Assembly: GCF_002210435.1 (NCBI RefSeq)
Contig: NZ_MZMV01000011.1
Span: 62,001-126,000, forward strand
Direction: 5' to 3'
Source: Micromonospora wenchangensis
Lineage (GTDB): Bacteria; Actinomycetota; Actinomycetes; Mycobacteriales; Micromonosporaceae
DNA: 64,000 bases
This document shows positions 8,495 to 17,474 of the stretch, piece by piece. The position numbers were made by a program, and so were the translations under genes. A model generated the notes under the pieces. The model did no database searches. It was not told the origin of the DNA and was given only the letters and a program-made list of their open reading frames with translations. Numbering within the stretch: position 1 is the first letter of the stretch; every line of letters begins with the position of its first letter.

Positions 8495-9567
8495 GACGTC
8501 GCCTTGTCCCGTACCGCCGCCGCGTCGATCGAGCCGATCTTGGCGGCCACGTCGTTGGTGTAGAAGGCCGAGACGTCCTTGACCTTGTCCTGGACACCGA
8601 GGAACTGGACGTATGCCTGCCACGACTCCGTGGTGAACTGGCCGTACGGCTTCTCCGCCGAGCCGTCGTCCTCGATCACGTCGATCCGGCGTTTGAGCAC
8701 CGGCAGTGCGGCCTGCATGGCCTTGGCCCGGTCGCCGGTCGGGGCGAACTGGGGGTACTGCTCCCAGTGGATGCGGATGGCCGCCTCCGGGTTCGCCTTG
8801 GCGAACAGCACGGATTTGGTGTACGCGCGGGCGTATCCCGCCGCCGCCTCGGGGTTCTCGGTCAGCCAGGCATTGCGGGCGAGCAGCCCGGCTCCGAAGA
8901 GGTTCGCGGTCACGCCGGGCTTGTCGAGGTAGCGGAACTGGTACCCGGCGGCCTCCAGCGCGGCGTATCGCACGTCGTTGATGACCAACGCGTCGATGTC
9001 GCCCTTCTTCAGCGACTCGGCCGCCGCCGCCTCGGTGCCGACGGCGACGAAGTCGACCGAGGCCGGGTCGACACCGGCGGCGCGCAGGCCGGCCTTGGCG
9101 AAGAGTTCGAAACTGCCGCCCAGGGAGGCCAGGCCGATGGTGGCGTCCTTCAGGTCGGCGAAGGACCGGACCGGGCTGTCCGGCAGGACCGTCGCGTCGA
9201 AGAGGAACTTCGGTGCGACCTCGTAGAAGTACCGCAGGTCGAGGTTGCGACCGTCGGCGGCGGCCTGCACCAACACGTCCGGGCTGGGCGCGGAGATGTC
9301 GGCCTGACCGGCGGCGAGCAGTTGCAGGCAGGCGCCGGTGCCGCCGGAGACGGGCAGCATCTCGAGGGAGATCTTCTCCTCGGCGAAGTAGCCGAGCTTC
9401 TCGCCGATCCAGAACGTCGCGCCGCTGGCGGCGAGCGTCTCGGCGCAGTAGACGTAGCGGACCTTGCTGAATCCGTCCGCGCCGCCGTCCGCGCCGTCGT
9501 CGCCACACCCGGTGGCGGAGAGCGACACGGCGAGCACACCGGCGAGGAACAACCGCTTTCTGATCAT
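8479..9567 (-). CDS. ABC importer substrate-binding lipoprotein, NMT1/SsuA type
   Basis: 362 residues with a lipoprotein signal (MIRKRLFLAG... ending LSATGC, lipid cysteine C21). The periplasmic-binding fold of the NMT1/Thi5 class follows: ETLAASGATFWIGEKLGYFAEE, QLLAAGQADISAPSPDVLVQAA, SLGGSFELFAKAGL. Members bind sulfonates, pyrimidine precursors, riboflavin or aromatic acids. ATG 9567 has GGAGGT 6 nt upstream; frames starting further out would cross the operator. First gene of the unit ending with the RidA-like gene. Confidence 0.9.
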   Translation of the reverse strand: MIRKRLFLAGVLAVSLSATGCGDDGADGGADGFSKVRYVYCAETLAASGATFWIGEKLGYFAEEKISLEMLPVSGGTGACLQLLAAGQADISAPSPDVLVQAAADGRNLDLRYFYEVAPKFLFDATVLPDSPVRSFADLKDATIGLASLGGSFELFAKAGLRAAGVDPASVDFVAVGTEAAAAESLKKGDIDALVINDVRYAALEAAGYQFRYLDKPGVTANLFGAGLLARNAWLTENPEAAAGYARAYTKSVLFAKANPEAAIRIHWEQYPQFAPTGDRAKAMQAALPVLKRRIDVIEDDGSAEKPYGQFTTESWQAYVQFLGVQDKVKDVSAFYTNDVAAKIGSIDAAAVRDKATSWPTS

Positions 9568-9610
9568 CCGACTACCTCCACGACCGTTCCGGATAGGCCC
9601 CCGACTGTCA

Positions 9611-9677
9611 TGTTCCGTTTGGTGGAACATTGTTTCTATGGTTGATGAAGCTAGGGAGTGGTCGGGATCGCTGTCAA
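9611..9677 (-). promoter_or_regulatory. promoter and IclR-type operator of the SsuABC/RidA unit
   Basis: Reading on the minus strand: -35 TTGACA at 9677-9672, 18-bp spacer, -10 TAGCTT at 9653-9648, then the operator at 9636-9612. The operator reads GAAAC aat GTTCC accaaa CGGAAC. The third half-site starts 20 bp after the first. The same architecture recurs before eight other units of this island. Confidence 0.75.
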
Positions 9678-10642
9678 GACATCGCCCGGACGGCGGTGGC
9701 AAAGTCGGCCATCTGTGCCAGCGCGTCGTCGCCGCTGATCCGACCGGCGAACTTGACCACCAGATCGGTCACCCCGACCTCGGTCTTCAGCCGCCGTACC
9801 CAGTCGACGCAGGTGGCGAGGTCACCGACCACGTACCGATCCGTCAGCCGGCTGGCGAAGTCACCGACGCTGGCCTGGGCCACCATGGGATTGCCCCGCA
9901 GCAGGTGCAGCTCGTGCGAGACGCGCAGGTACTCCTCGGCGTCCCGCCGGGCCTGCGCGTCCGTCTCGCCCAGCACCACGTGCCGGACCAGGGGTCGCAG
10001 GGCGGCCGGTGGCCGGCCCGAAGCGGCCCGGTGCTGGTCCACGGTCGCGAAGCCCTTGACGACCTCGTCCACGGTGAGCGCCGCGTCCGGGAACCAGGCC
10101 TCTGCGTGTCGGGCCGCCCTGCGCATCGCGGCCACCGACCGACCGCCGACCCAGACCGGGACCGGCCAAGCGGGACGGGGGGAGAGGGTGAAGTCGACCA
10201 GGGTCCGGACGTCGTCCCGGTACGAGATCGACTCCTGCTGCCAGAGCCGGTCCATCAGGGCCAGGTGACGGTCGGTGACGGCACCCCGCCGGCGGACGTC
10301 GGCGCCCAGCGCGGCGAACTCCGGCTCGTCCCAGCCGATCCCCGCGCCGAGCACGGCCCGGCCCTCGCTGAGGTTGCTGAGCAGTGCGAATTCCCCGGCC
10401 AGCCGCACCGGGTCGACCAGCGGCAGGATCAAGATGTTCGTGCCCAGCCGGACCCGGTCGGTCCGGGCCGCGACCGCTGCCAGCACCAGGTGCGGAGAGG
10501 GCCAGTAGGTGGGGTAGCCGTGGTGCTCGCCAAGCCAGACCGAGTCGTACCCCATCGCCTCGGCGGCGACGGCGTGGGCGACGGTACGGCGCACGTCCGG
10601 CCCGCCCTCGGGCAGCCGGACCCCGAGTCGGAGCCTAGCCAC
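9674..10642 (-). CDS. LLM-class flavin/F420-dependent oxidoreductase
   Basis: 322-residue luciferase-like TIM barrel. Typical blocks are LGVRLPEGG, YDSVWLGEHHGYPTYWPSPHLVLAAVAART, RVRLGTNILILPLVDPVRLAGEFALLSNLSEGR and GAGIGWDEPEF. Proteins of this subgroup in actinomycetes usually use F420 or FMN for hydride transfer or monooxygenation. The start overlaps the lactonase-like gene end by 8 nt, so both form one unit. Cofactor and substrate cannot be told from sequence. Confidence 0.9.
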   Translation of the reverse strand: MARLRLGVRLPEGGPDVRRTVAHAVAAEAMGYDSVWLGEHHGYPTYWPSPHLVLAAVAARTDRVRLGTNILILPLVDPVRLAGEFALLSNLSEGRAVLGAGIGWDEPEFAALGADVRRRGAVTDRHLALMDRLWQQESISYRDDVRTLVDFTLSPRPAWPVPVWVGGRSVAAMRRAARHAEAWFPDAALTVDEVVKGFATVDQHRAASGRPPAALRPLVRHVVLGETDAQARRDAEEYLRVSHELHLLRGNPMVAQASVGDFASRLTDRYVVGDLATCVDWVRRLKTEVGVTDLVVKFAGRISGDDALAQMADFATAVRAMS

Positions 10643-11405
10643 GGTCGGCCGCCGGGTAGCTGGCCTGGTCGAACACCCTCATGTCATGACCGGGGAGCAC
10701 CACGTCGGCGTGTTCGGCCAACCGGTCGAAGGACCGGTAGTAGTCCGCAAGGTTGACGTGGGTCCGGGACGGGACCACCCGGTAGGGCCCGGCGCCCCGC
10801 CAGTTCTCGAACTGGGCGCAGTGGTCCCCGGCGAGGGCGTACCGGCCGGCGGCGGTGTCCACCACCATGGCGGTCATGCCGGGGGTGTGCCCCGGGATGT
10901 GCAGCAACCGTAGACCGGGACGGAGCGTGACGTCGCCCTCGATCAGCCGCGTCCGGTCCATGGTGGCCAGCCAGCGGGGGGTGAAGCCGAGCGCCGGGGC
11001 CTCGTAGGCGGCCTGATGCACCGGGTATGGCGCGACGGCGTACGCGACCTCGCTGCGCTGCACCACGAACTCGGCGTTCGGGAACAGGTGGTTGTTGCCG
11101 CAGTGGTCGTAGTGCAGGTGGCTGAGCACGACCGTCCGGACCGCGGCCGGGTCCACGCCGGCGGCGGCGAGCGCGGCGGCCGGTTCCTCCTCGGCCGTGC
11201 GCTCGAACGGCCGGTGGTGCCGGGTCACCCACTCCGCGTCCGGCGAGCCGGTGTCCAGGACCGTCACGTCGCCCCGCTCGTCCCGGACCACCCAGATGAT
11301 GTGCGGACTGTCCACCGTGTCCCCGGGGTGCTGCCCCCAGAGCAGGTCGGCGCGTCGGATGCCGGGGGCGCGACCCACTCGTACCGGCACGATCTGCGAT
11401 CTCAT
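10635..11405 (-). CDS. metallo-beta-lactamase-fold hydrolase (AHL-lactonase-like)
   Basis: 256 residues with the dinuclear zinc motif HLHYDHCGNN (H96, H98, D100, H101) and later ligands in HIPGHTPGM, AGDHC and LPGHD. The fold and order match AttM/AiiA-like N-acyl homoserine lactonases. Many relatives open other lactones, and in a catabolic operon a pathway lactone is the more likely target. ATG 11405 has GGGAGGA 3 nt upstream. First gene of a two-gene unit with the LLM oxidoreductase. Confidence 0.88.
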   Translation of the reverse strand: MRSQIVPVRVGRAPGIRRADLLWGQHPGDTVDSPHIIWVVRDERGDVTVLDTGSPDAEWVTRHHRPFERTAEEEPAAALAAAGVDPAAVRTVVLSHLHYDHCGNNHLFPNAEFVVQRSEVAYAVAPYPVHQAAYEAPALGFTPRWLATMDRTRLIEGDVTLRPGLRLLHIPGHTPGMTAMVVDTAAGRYALAGDHCAQFENWRGAGPYRVVPSRTHVNLADYYRSFDRLAEHADVVLPGHDMRVFDQASYPAADRG

Positions 11406-11448
11406 CGTCCTCCCGCCCCGACGGGCCAGCCGTCGATCGGTCCATGTC

Positions 11449-11473
11449 GGCCCGCTTGGTGGAACACCATTCC
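11449..11473 (-). promoter_or_regulatory. IclR-type operator before the lactonase/oxidoreductase unit
   Basis: On the minus strand it reads GGAAT ggt GTTCC accaag CGGGCC, with the conserved 3-nt and 6-nt spacers. The inverted repeat is almost symmetric, so it could also be read on the plus strand (11461-11485). It lies 44 nt upstream of the lactonase start. No clear -10 was found. Confidence 0.6.
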
Positions 11474-11539
11474 GTTGAGCGGCACGGTAACAGTGCGTGA
11501 GAGTGAATCCCAGGGTCGGCGGACCGCCATTTCCTCTCC

Positions 11540-11598
11540 TTGACCAGCAGGTCCGGCACTCGGTACGGTTTGAGGAACGACGTTCCTGCTAACGGAAC
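11540..11598 (+). promoter_or_regulatory. promoter and IclR-type operator of the CoA-transferase unit
   Basis: -35 TTGACC at 11540-11545, 18-bp spacer, -10 TACGGT at 11564-11569, then the operator GGAAC gac GTTCC tgctaa CGGAAC at 11574-11598. All three half-sites are perfect here, and the direct repeats are exactly 20 bp apart. The operator covers the predicted transcription start, as for a repressor. Confidence 0.78.
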
Positions 11599-11622
11599 GA
11601 CCGAACGACGGGAGTGGGCCGG

Positions 11623-12840
11623 GTGGGTGGTCAGGAGTCGCGGAGCCGGCGGGCACTGGACGGTGTCCGGGTGCTCGACGTGTCGACGATCCTGGCGGGT
11701 CCGTTGACCTGCCAGATCCTCGGCGACTTCGGCGCCGACGTGATCAAGGTCGAACACCCGCGGCACGGAGACGGCATGCGGGGCCACGGCCTCAGCAAGG
11801 ACGGCATCGGCCTCTGGTGGAAGATGATCGGCCGGAACAAGCGGACCGTCGGGCTCTACCTGGGCGACCCGGAGGGTCAGGAGATCTTCCGGGAACTGGT
11901 CCGCACCGCCGACGTGGTGGTGGAGAACTTCCGCCCCGGCACACTGGAGCGCTGGGGCCTGGGCTGGGCGGACCTGCGGGCGCTCAACCCGGCGCTGGTG
12001 CTGCTGCGGGTCACCGGTTTCGGACAGACCGGCCCGTACGCCGCCCGGCCCGGCTTCGGCACCCTCGCCGAGTCGATGAGCGGCTTCGCCCACCTGACCG
12101 GGGCGCCGGACGGACCGCCGATGCTGCCCGCCTTCGGACTGGCCGACTCCATCGCCGGGATCGCCGGCGCGGCGGCGGTGCTGACCGCCCTCTACGCGCG
12201 GGCCACCGGCGACGGCACCGGCCAGGAGATCGACCTCGACATCCTGGAACCGATCATGACGGCGGTCGGTCCGAGCGTCATCTACGTCGACCAGCTCGGC
12301 GTGGTCCAGCAACGGACCGGCAACCGGTCGCTGAACAACGCCCCGCGCAACACGTACCGAACCTCCGACGGACACTGGGTGGCCATCTCGACCTCGGCGA
12401 CCTCCATCGCCGAACGGGTGCTGACCCTGGTCGGGCACGCCGAGGTGATCGGCGAGGAGTGGTTCGCCACCGGCGCCGGCCGGGCACGGCACGCCGACCT
12501 GCTCGACGGGTACGTGGCCGACTGGATCGGCGTGCGGACCCGGGTCGAGGTGATCGACTCGTTCACCGCCGCCGGGGCCGCCGTCGCGCCGGTGTACGCG
12601 CCGGACGAACTCCTGGCCGACCCGCAGGTCAGGGCGCTGGACATGATTACCCAGGTGCCCGATCCGGACCTGGGCCACATCCGGATGCAGAACGTGCTGT
12701 TCCGGATGAGCGACACCCCCGGAGAGATCCGCTTCACCGGGCGGGGCGTGGGAGCCGACACCGACGAGGTGCTCGGCGACGAACTGGGTATCGGCGCGGA
12801 ACGACTCGCCGAGCTGCGAGACCGGGGAGTGCTGCGATGA
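11623..12840 (+). CDS. class III CoA-transferase (CaiB/BaiF family)
   Basis: 405 residues. N-terminal block LDVSTILAGPLTCQILGDFGADVIKVEHP, then NKRTVGLYL and ENFRPGTLERWGLG. The catalytic aspartate is D175 in FGLADSIAGIAGA, where family III enzymes form the aspartyl-CoA intermediate. It moves CoA between carboxylic acids, probably activating a pathway acid. GTG 11623 is preferred over GTG 11614 because GGGAG then lies about 7 nt upstream. It heads an overlapping three-gene unit with the cyclase and MmgE/PrpD genes. Confidence 0.92.
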   Translation: MGGQESRSRRALDGVRVLDVSTILAGPLTCQILGDFGADVIKVEHPRHGDGMRGHGLSKDGIGLWWKMIGRNKRTVGLYLGDPEGQEIFRELVRTADVVVENFRPGTLERWGLGWADLRALNPALVLLRVTGFGQTGPYAARPGFGTLAESMSGFAHLTGAPDGPPMLPAFGLADSIAGIAGAAAVLTALYARATGDGTGQEIDLDILEPIMTAVGPSVIYVDQLGVVQQRTGNRSLNNAPRNTYRTSDGHWVAISTSATSIAERVLTLVGHAEVIGEEWFATGAGRARHADLLDGYVADWIGVRTRVEVIDSFTAAGAAVAPVYAPDELLADPQVRALDMITQVPDPDLGHIRMQNVLFRMSDTPGEIRFTGRGVGADTDEVLGDELGIGAERLAELRDRGVLR

Positions 12841-13682
12841 CCGTGGAGACCATCCCGAGCGAGCGGCGGGGCGACGTTCTGCTCGCCGCCGTCGAGGCGG
12901 GGGTCCGGGTCTTCGACCTGGGCCGGCCGCTGCGCATCGGCATGCCCCAGTCGCCGAACCACCCGCCGTTCTGGCACACCCTGCCCCGCCGCCACGGCGA
13001 CAGTTACCGGGCCGACGGGATGTCCGCCGCCAACGACCTGATCTCGTTGGGCACCCACGTCGGCACGCACATCGACGCCCTCGCGCACGTCTCCGTCGAC
13101 GGCCGGCTGCACGGCGGCTCCGACGCGATGCGGGCGCAGACCGGCGGCGGCTTCAGCACCGGGGCGATCGACGAACTGCCCCCACTGGTGGGACGAGGGG
13201 TGCTGCTCGACGTGCCGGCCGCGCTCGGGGTGCCCGCCCTCGATGCGGCATACGAGATCACGCCCGCCGACCTGGACGTTACCGTCGCCCGGCAGGGCAC
13301 CCCGGTCGGACCGGGCGACGTGGTCCTGATCCGCAGCGGCTGGGGGCGCCGCTATGACGACCGCGAGGCCTACCTCGGACACGCGACCGGGGTGCCCGGC
13401 GTCGGCGAGGCCGGTGCCCGGTGGATCGCCGCCCGGGACGTCCGGGTGGCCGGTGCGGACACCATCGCCTTCGAACGCCTGGCCGCCGGGTCCGGGCACG
13501 CCCTGCTGCCCGCGCACCGGGTGCTGCTCGCCGAGCACGGGATCAACCTCATCGAGGCGATGGCCCTGGAGGAACTGGCCGAGTCCGGGGTGCGGGAGTT
13601 CACCCTCGTCCTCGCGCACCTGAACATCGTCGGCGCGACCGGCAGCCCGGTCCGCCCGCTTGCCCTGGTCGTGTCCGGATGA
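12837..13682 (+). CDS. cyclase/kynurenine-formamidase-like metal hydrolase
   Basis: 281 residues. The signature HVGTHIDALAH gives metal ligands H74, H78, D80 and H84. LGRPLRIGMPQSPNHPPFWHTL at the N-terminus and DVVLIRSGWGRRY are typical of the family. Members hydrolyse amides (kynurenine formamidase, isatin hydrolase) or close rings. The ATGA overlap with the CoA-transferase gene shows translational coupling. An isatin-hydrolase-like or cyclic-imide role would fit the N-ring theme but is not shown. Confidence 0.88.
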   Translation: MTVETIPSERRGDVLLAAVEAGVRVFDLGRPLRIGMPQSPNHPPFWHTLPRRHGDSYRADGMSAANDLISLGTHVGTHIDALAHVSVDGRLHGGSDAMRAQTGGGFSTGAIDELPPLVGRGVLLDVPAALGVPALDAAYEITPADLDVTVARQGTPVGPGDVVLIRSGWGRRYDDREAYLGHATGVPGVGEAGARWIAARDVRVAGADTIAFERLAAGSGHALLPAHRVLLAEHGINLIEAMALEELAESGVREFTLVLAHLNIVGATGSPVRPLALVVSG

Positions 13683-15121
13683 CCGGCACGCCGCCGGCGG
13701 CCACCCTCGCCGGTCAGCTCGCCGCGTTCGCCGCTGAATACGGGCCGGCAGGCGTTGCCCTGCCCCCGCCGGTGGTGCGCAGCGTCGCCCAACGGGTGCT
13801 GGACGTGCTGGGTATCGCGGTCGCCGCCACCACCCTGCCCACCAGCGTGGCCGTGCTCGAGCTGGTCGCCGAGCGGGGCGGCCGGCCGGACGCCCGGGTG
13901 GTCGGGCTGCGCCAGCGGGTGCCGGCCAGCGAGGCGGCGTTCGCCCACGGTGTGCTCGCCCACTCGCTCGACTACGACGACACCCACCTGCCGTCGGTGC
14001 TGCACCCCAGCGCCAGCGTGGTCCCGGCGGCCCTGGCCGTCGCCGAGCGGACCCGGGCCACCGGCGCGGAGGTGGTCGCCGCGATCGCGGTCGGGTTGGA
14101 GATCTGCGTACGGGTGGGGATGGCCGGGTACGACGCCGAGACCGGCGCGAACCGGTACTTCGACCGGGGACAGCACGCCACCTCGATGTGCGGGGCGGTG
14201 GGCTCCGCCGCCGCCGCCGCGAAACTGCTCGGTCTCTCCGCCGACGGCGTGCTGCACGCCATGGGCATCGCGGCCAGCATGGCGTCCGGGATCATCGAGA
14301 GCAACCGCACCGGCGGCACCGTCAAGCGGATGCACTGCGGCTGGGCCGCGCACGCCGGGGTGTACGCCGCGCAGCTGGCCCAACGGGGGATCACCGGACC
14401 GCCGACTCTGTTGGAGGGGCGCTTCGGCTTCTTCCAGGCGTTCCTCGGCGGCGAGTTCGACGCCGGAGCGGTCACCGACGGGCTCGGCCAGCGCTGGGAG
14501 GTGCCGGGGATCTTCTTCAAGCCGTACCCGGCGAACCACTTCACGCACGCCGGCATCGACGCGGCGCTGGCGCTGCGCGGCGCCGGCCTGCGCCCGGCCG
14601 ACGTCGCCAGCGTCGAGTTGGCGGTGCCGACCGCCACCGTCCGTACCATCGGCGAGCCCCTCGACGTCAAGCAGTCCCCGGAAACCGGCTACCAGGCGCA
14701 GTTCTCCGGCCCGTACACCGTCGCGGCCGCGCTGCTCGGTGGCGGCGGTCTCGGTCTGGGTCTGGACGACTTCACCGACGACCTGGCCCGCGACCCGGTC
14801 CGGCGGCACCTGATGAGCCGGATCACCGTGGTCGCCGACCCGCGCTGCGACGAGATCTTCCCGCACCAGTTCCCGGCCGTGCTGCGCGTGCGCACCACCG
14901 ACGGCCGGCTCCTCGAGGAGGCGGTGCTCGCCAACCGGGGCGGCTCGCACCGCCCGCTCACCGACGACGAGGTCGCCGGCAAGTTCCGCGACAACGCCGG
15001 CCGGGTGTTGCCACCGGAGCGGGTGACCGCGATCGCCCGGGCCGCTCGGGCGCTGCCCGACGCGGCCTCGGTGGATGACCTGCTCAGCCCTCTGGTCTTT
15101 GAGAACGGTATTCCGCTGTGA
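13679..15121 (+). CDS. MmgE/PrpD family protein
   Basis: 480 residues, normal family length, with the two-domain pattern of 2-methylcitrate dehydratase relatives: HSLDYDDTHLPSVLHPSASVVPAALAVAE, MGIAASMASGIIESNRTGGTVKRMHCGWAAHAG and FFKPYPANHFTHAGIDAALAL. Relatives include PrpD, the itaconate-forming cis-aconitate decarboxylase and iminodisuccinate epimerase. Dehydration or isomerisation of a small polycarboxylate is therefore the likely chemistry. ATGA overlap with the cyclase gene. Confidence 0.9.
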   Translation: MTGTPPAATLAGQLAAFAAEYGPAGVALPPPVVRSVAQRVLDVLGIAVAATTLPTSVAVLELVAERGGRPDARVVGLRQRVPASEAAFAHGVLAHSLDYDDTHLPSVLHPSASVVPAALAVAERTRATGAEVVAAIAVGLEICVRVGMAGYDAETGANRYFDRGQHATSMCGAVGSAAAAAKLLGLSADGVLHAMGIAASMASGIIESNRTGGTVKRMHCGWAAHAGVYAAQLAQRGITGPPTLLEGRFGFFQAFLGGEFDAGAVTDGLGQRWEVPGIFFKPYPANHFTHAGIDAALALRGAGLRPADVASVELAVPTATVRTIGEPLDVKQSPETGYQAQFSGPYTVAAALLGGGGLGLGLDDFTDDLARDPVRRHLMSRITVVADPRCDEIFPHQFPAVLRVRTTDGRLLEEAVLANRGGSHRPLTDDEVAGKFRDNAGRVLPPERVTAIARAARALPDAASVDDLLSPLVFENGIPL

Positions 15122-15148
15122 GGAACTACGTCGCCCTCGGCGTACAAT
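15122..15148 (+). promoter_or_regulatory. probable iclR promoter with a degenerate half-operator
   Basis: A -10-like TACAAT lies at 15143-15148. Just upstream, GGAAC tac GTCGC at 15122-15134 keeps only one good operator half-site. Weak autoregulation is possible, or the site has decayed. Confidence 0.35.
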
Positions 15149-15204
15149 CTCGTTCGCCGCGTCACGGACCGGAGTGGTCTGACGCCGCAGCGGAAGGACT
15201 GTCA

Positions 15205-16005
15205 GTGAGCGAGACCAGCAAGACGATTCTCACCGTGGGACGGGCGATGGAGGTGCTCACCCTCTTCACCGAACGGAGGGAGTCCACCCTCGGGGTCACC
15301 GAGATATCCAAGGCGCTCGGACTGTCGAAGGCCGTCGTGCACCGGATCCTGTCGACCCTGCTGGAGAAGGACTACATCCAGATCGAGCCGCAGACCCGCC
15401 GGTACGCGCTCGGCCACGCGGCACTCAAGCTGGGCCTGACCTACTTCGAAGGCATCGACGTGCGTCGCATGGCTCAGCCGATCCTGCACGAGCTGGTCAC
15501 CGCCACCCAGGAGACCTCCACGCTCTCCATCCGCAGCGGCTGGACCCGGATCTACATCGACCAGGAGACCCCGCCCACCGACATCCGCATGTCGGTGCGG
15601 CTCGGTCATCCGTACCCGCTGCACGCCGGTTCGTCGTCGAAGGCGCTGCTGGCCTTCCTCGACCCCGAGGAGCAGGACGCCTACCTGGCGACCGGCCCGT
15701 TCGAGCGGCTGACCGACGCCACCATCACCACGCCTGAGCAACTGCGCGCCGACCTGGACCGCATCCGCAAGCGCGGGTACGCCCGGTCGTTGGGGGAGCG
15801 CCAGGCCGACGCGGCCTCGGTGGCCGCCCCGGTCTTCGACCACCGGGGCAAGCCGACCGCGGCGATCAGCGTGTGCGGCCCCCTGCGCCGCTTCGAACCG
15901 AAGATCGACGAGGCGGCGGACGCGCTGCTGGACGCCGTACGGCGACTCTCGGCCCTGATGGGCCACCGGGAGTCGGCGATCATCGGGCAACGCTCCACGG
16001 AGTGA
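15205..16005 (+). CDS. IclR-family transcriptional regulator, proposed master regulator of the island
   Basis: 266 residues. The N-terminal winged helix spans about residues 8-70, with recognition helix SKAVVHRILSTLLEKDYIQ. The C-terminal IclR effector domain (about 80-260) contains LSIRSGWTRIYIDQETP, LHAGSSSKALLAFL and GERQADAASVAAPVFDHRGKPTAAISVCGP. GTG 15205 is chosen for AAGGA 7-8 nt upstream; an ATG-free extension to 15118 is unlikely. It is the only regulator in the 31-kb island. IclR relatives PobR and PcaU bind three half-sites, two inverted and one direct, the same shape as the repeated operator here. Confidence 0.92.
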   Translation: MSETSKTILTVGRAMEVLTLFTERRESTLGVTEISKALGLSKAVVHRILSTLLEKDYIQIEPQTRRYALGHAALKLGLTYFEGIDVRRMAQPILHELVTATQETSTLSIRSGWTRIYIDQETPPTDIRMSVRLGHPYPLHAGSSSKALLAFLDPEEQDAYLATGPFERLTDATITTPEQLRADLDRIRKRGYARSLGERQADAASVAAPVFDHRGKPTAAISVCGPLRRFEPKIDEAADALLDAVRRLSALMGHRESAIIGQRSTE

Positions 16006-16017
16006 TGCCCGCCAGTG

Positions 16018-16037
16018 GTGGGGCCGCGCCGCCCCAC
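16018..16037 (+). terminator. short stem-loop between iclR and the CoA-ligase gene
   Basis: A 7-bp stem GTGGGGC/GCCCCAC has a 6-nt loop, 12 nt after the iclR stop and just before the ribosome-binding site of the next gene. It could end or attenuate the iclR transcript, or shape mRNA stability. Confidence 0.4.
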
Positions 16038-16051
16038 GGGAGGGAACAGCG

Positions 16052-17437
16052 GTGTCGGTGCCATCCGTGCTCGACCCATCGGGCGACTCGGTGCTCTACG
16101 CGGAGCCCGGCGAGGTGGACCGGCTACGTGCCCCGCTGATCGCGGCGCAGGTCCAGCTACTGGCCCGGCACCACCCCCACTACCGTCGACTCTTCGCGCG
16201 CGCCGGCGTCGACCCGGACCGGGTACGCGGGATCGCGGACCTGCACCGGCTTCCGGTCACCGGCAAGCAGGACTTTCTCGGTGACCCCGAGTCCTTCCGG
16301 CTGACCGCCCCGGCCGACCTGCCGGTCGCCGACCGCACCCTCGCGTACGTCATCTACACCACCGGCACCACCAGCGGAGCGCCCGCCCCGCTCTACGTCA
16401 CCACCAGCGACGACTGGGCCTACCTGCTGCACGCCCGGCGCTGCGCCCGACTGCTTGGTCTCGGTGCCGACGAGGTGATCGCGAACCTCTTCCCGCTCAC
16501 CCCGTTTCCGATGGGCGCCCGGATCCGCGCCGACCGGACGGCGGCGGCTGTCGGGGCGACCATCTTCCAGGGGCACACCGGTCGCCCCTCGCCGGACTGG
16601 CCGGTGCACCGCCGGCTCGACGAGGCGATCGACCTGGTGGTGGCACACGGTGCGACAGTGCTGTGGGGGGTGGCCGGGTTCGTCCGCCGGGTGCTGATCC
16701 GGGCCGCCGAACGCGGGCTGCGGCTTCCCGCGGTCCGCTGGTGCTTCGTCACCGGCGAGGCGACGAGCGCCGCCGGCATCGAGGACTTGCGTGCCCGGCT
16801 GCGCGCGGTGGGCGCGGAGTCAGCCCGGGTCGCCAACAGATACGGCTCGACCGAGGGCTGGTCGATGATCGAGTGCGGGCAGGGGGCGGGTTGGCACAAT
16901 CCCACCCCGGACCTGATCCACCTCGAGACCGTCGACGCGGCCAGCGGGGAGCCGGTGCCCGACGGGGAACCCGGCCTGCTGCTCATCACCCACCTGCGGG
17001 CCCGGGGCACCGCCTTCCTCCGGTACGCCGTCGGCGACATCGTCCGGCTGACCCGCGAGCGGTGTGCCTGCGGGCGGAGCGCCGAGCGGATCGTCTCCCA
17101 GCCGATCCGCACCAAGGACCTGGTCAAGGTCAACGGCACCCTGGTCAACCTGACCGTGCTCGGCGACGCCCTGGTCGACCTGGCCGGCGTCGCCGAGTAC
17201 CGGGTGGTCCTCGACCACCGGCTCCCCGGTGACGCGCTCTCCGGCGACGGCGTGGTGGTCGAGGTCGCGCCGGTCGCGGGCCGGGACGCCGACGCGCTGG
17301 TCCTGGCCGTGCGGTCGCGGATCCGCGACCTGACCCACCTCACTCCCGAGGTGCGGGTGGTCGGTGTGGACGACATCTACGACCCCCTGGCCGATGCCAA
17401 ACCCCGTCGTCTCGTCGACCGCCGTCACGTCGGCTGA
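16052..17437 (+). CDS. phenylacetate-CoA ligase-like adenylate-forming enzyme
   Basis: 461 residues, PaaK-type acyl-CoA ligase. The nucleotide-binding loop TTGTTSGAPAPL is at about 103-114. The A5-type RYGSTEGW block and the C-terminal DLVKVNG block are present. A zinc-like CACGRSAERI stretch is typical of PaaK relatives. It would activate an aryl or small carboxylic acid with ATP and CoA. The GTG start at 16052 is preceded by GGGAGGG about 9 nt away. It lies between iclR and an amidohydrolase gene on the same strand. Confidence 0.9.
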   Translation: MSVPSVLDPSGDSVLYAEPGEVDRLRAPLIAAQVQLLARHHPHYRRLFARAGVDPDRVRGIADLHRLPVTGKQDFLGDPESFRLTAPADLPVADRTLAYVIYTTGTTSGAPAPLYVTTSDDWAYLLHARRCARLLGLGADEVIANLFPLTPFPMGARIRADRTAAAVGATIFQGHTGRPSPDWPVHRRLDEAIDLVVAHGATVLWGVAGFVRRVLIRAAERGLRLPAVRWCFVTGEATSAAGIEDLRARLRAVGAESARVANRYGSTEGWSMIECGQGAGWHNPTPDLIHLETVDAASGEPVPDGEPGLLLITHLRARGTAFLRYAVGDIVRLTRERCACGRSAERIVSQPIRTKDLVKVNGTLVNLTVLGDALVDLAGVAEYRVVLDHRLPGDALSGDGVVVEVAPVAGRDADALVLAVRSRIRDLTHLTPEVRVVGVDDIYDPLADAKPRRLVDRRHVG

Positions 17438-17474
17438 CGTCGTCGACACGAAGCTGTTCAGAGAGGTCGTGACC

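Noticed and set aside
6272-8563. 763-codon plus-strand open frame
   Set aside because: It is antisense to the RidA, permease and ATPase genes, which have clear family motifs; its Asp/Gly/His-rich composition is the usual high-GC shadow.
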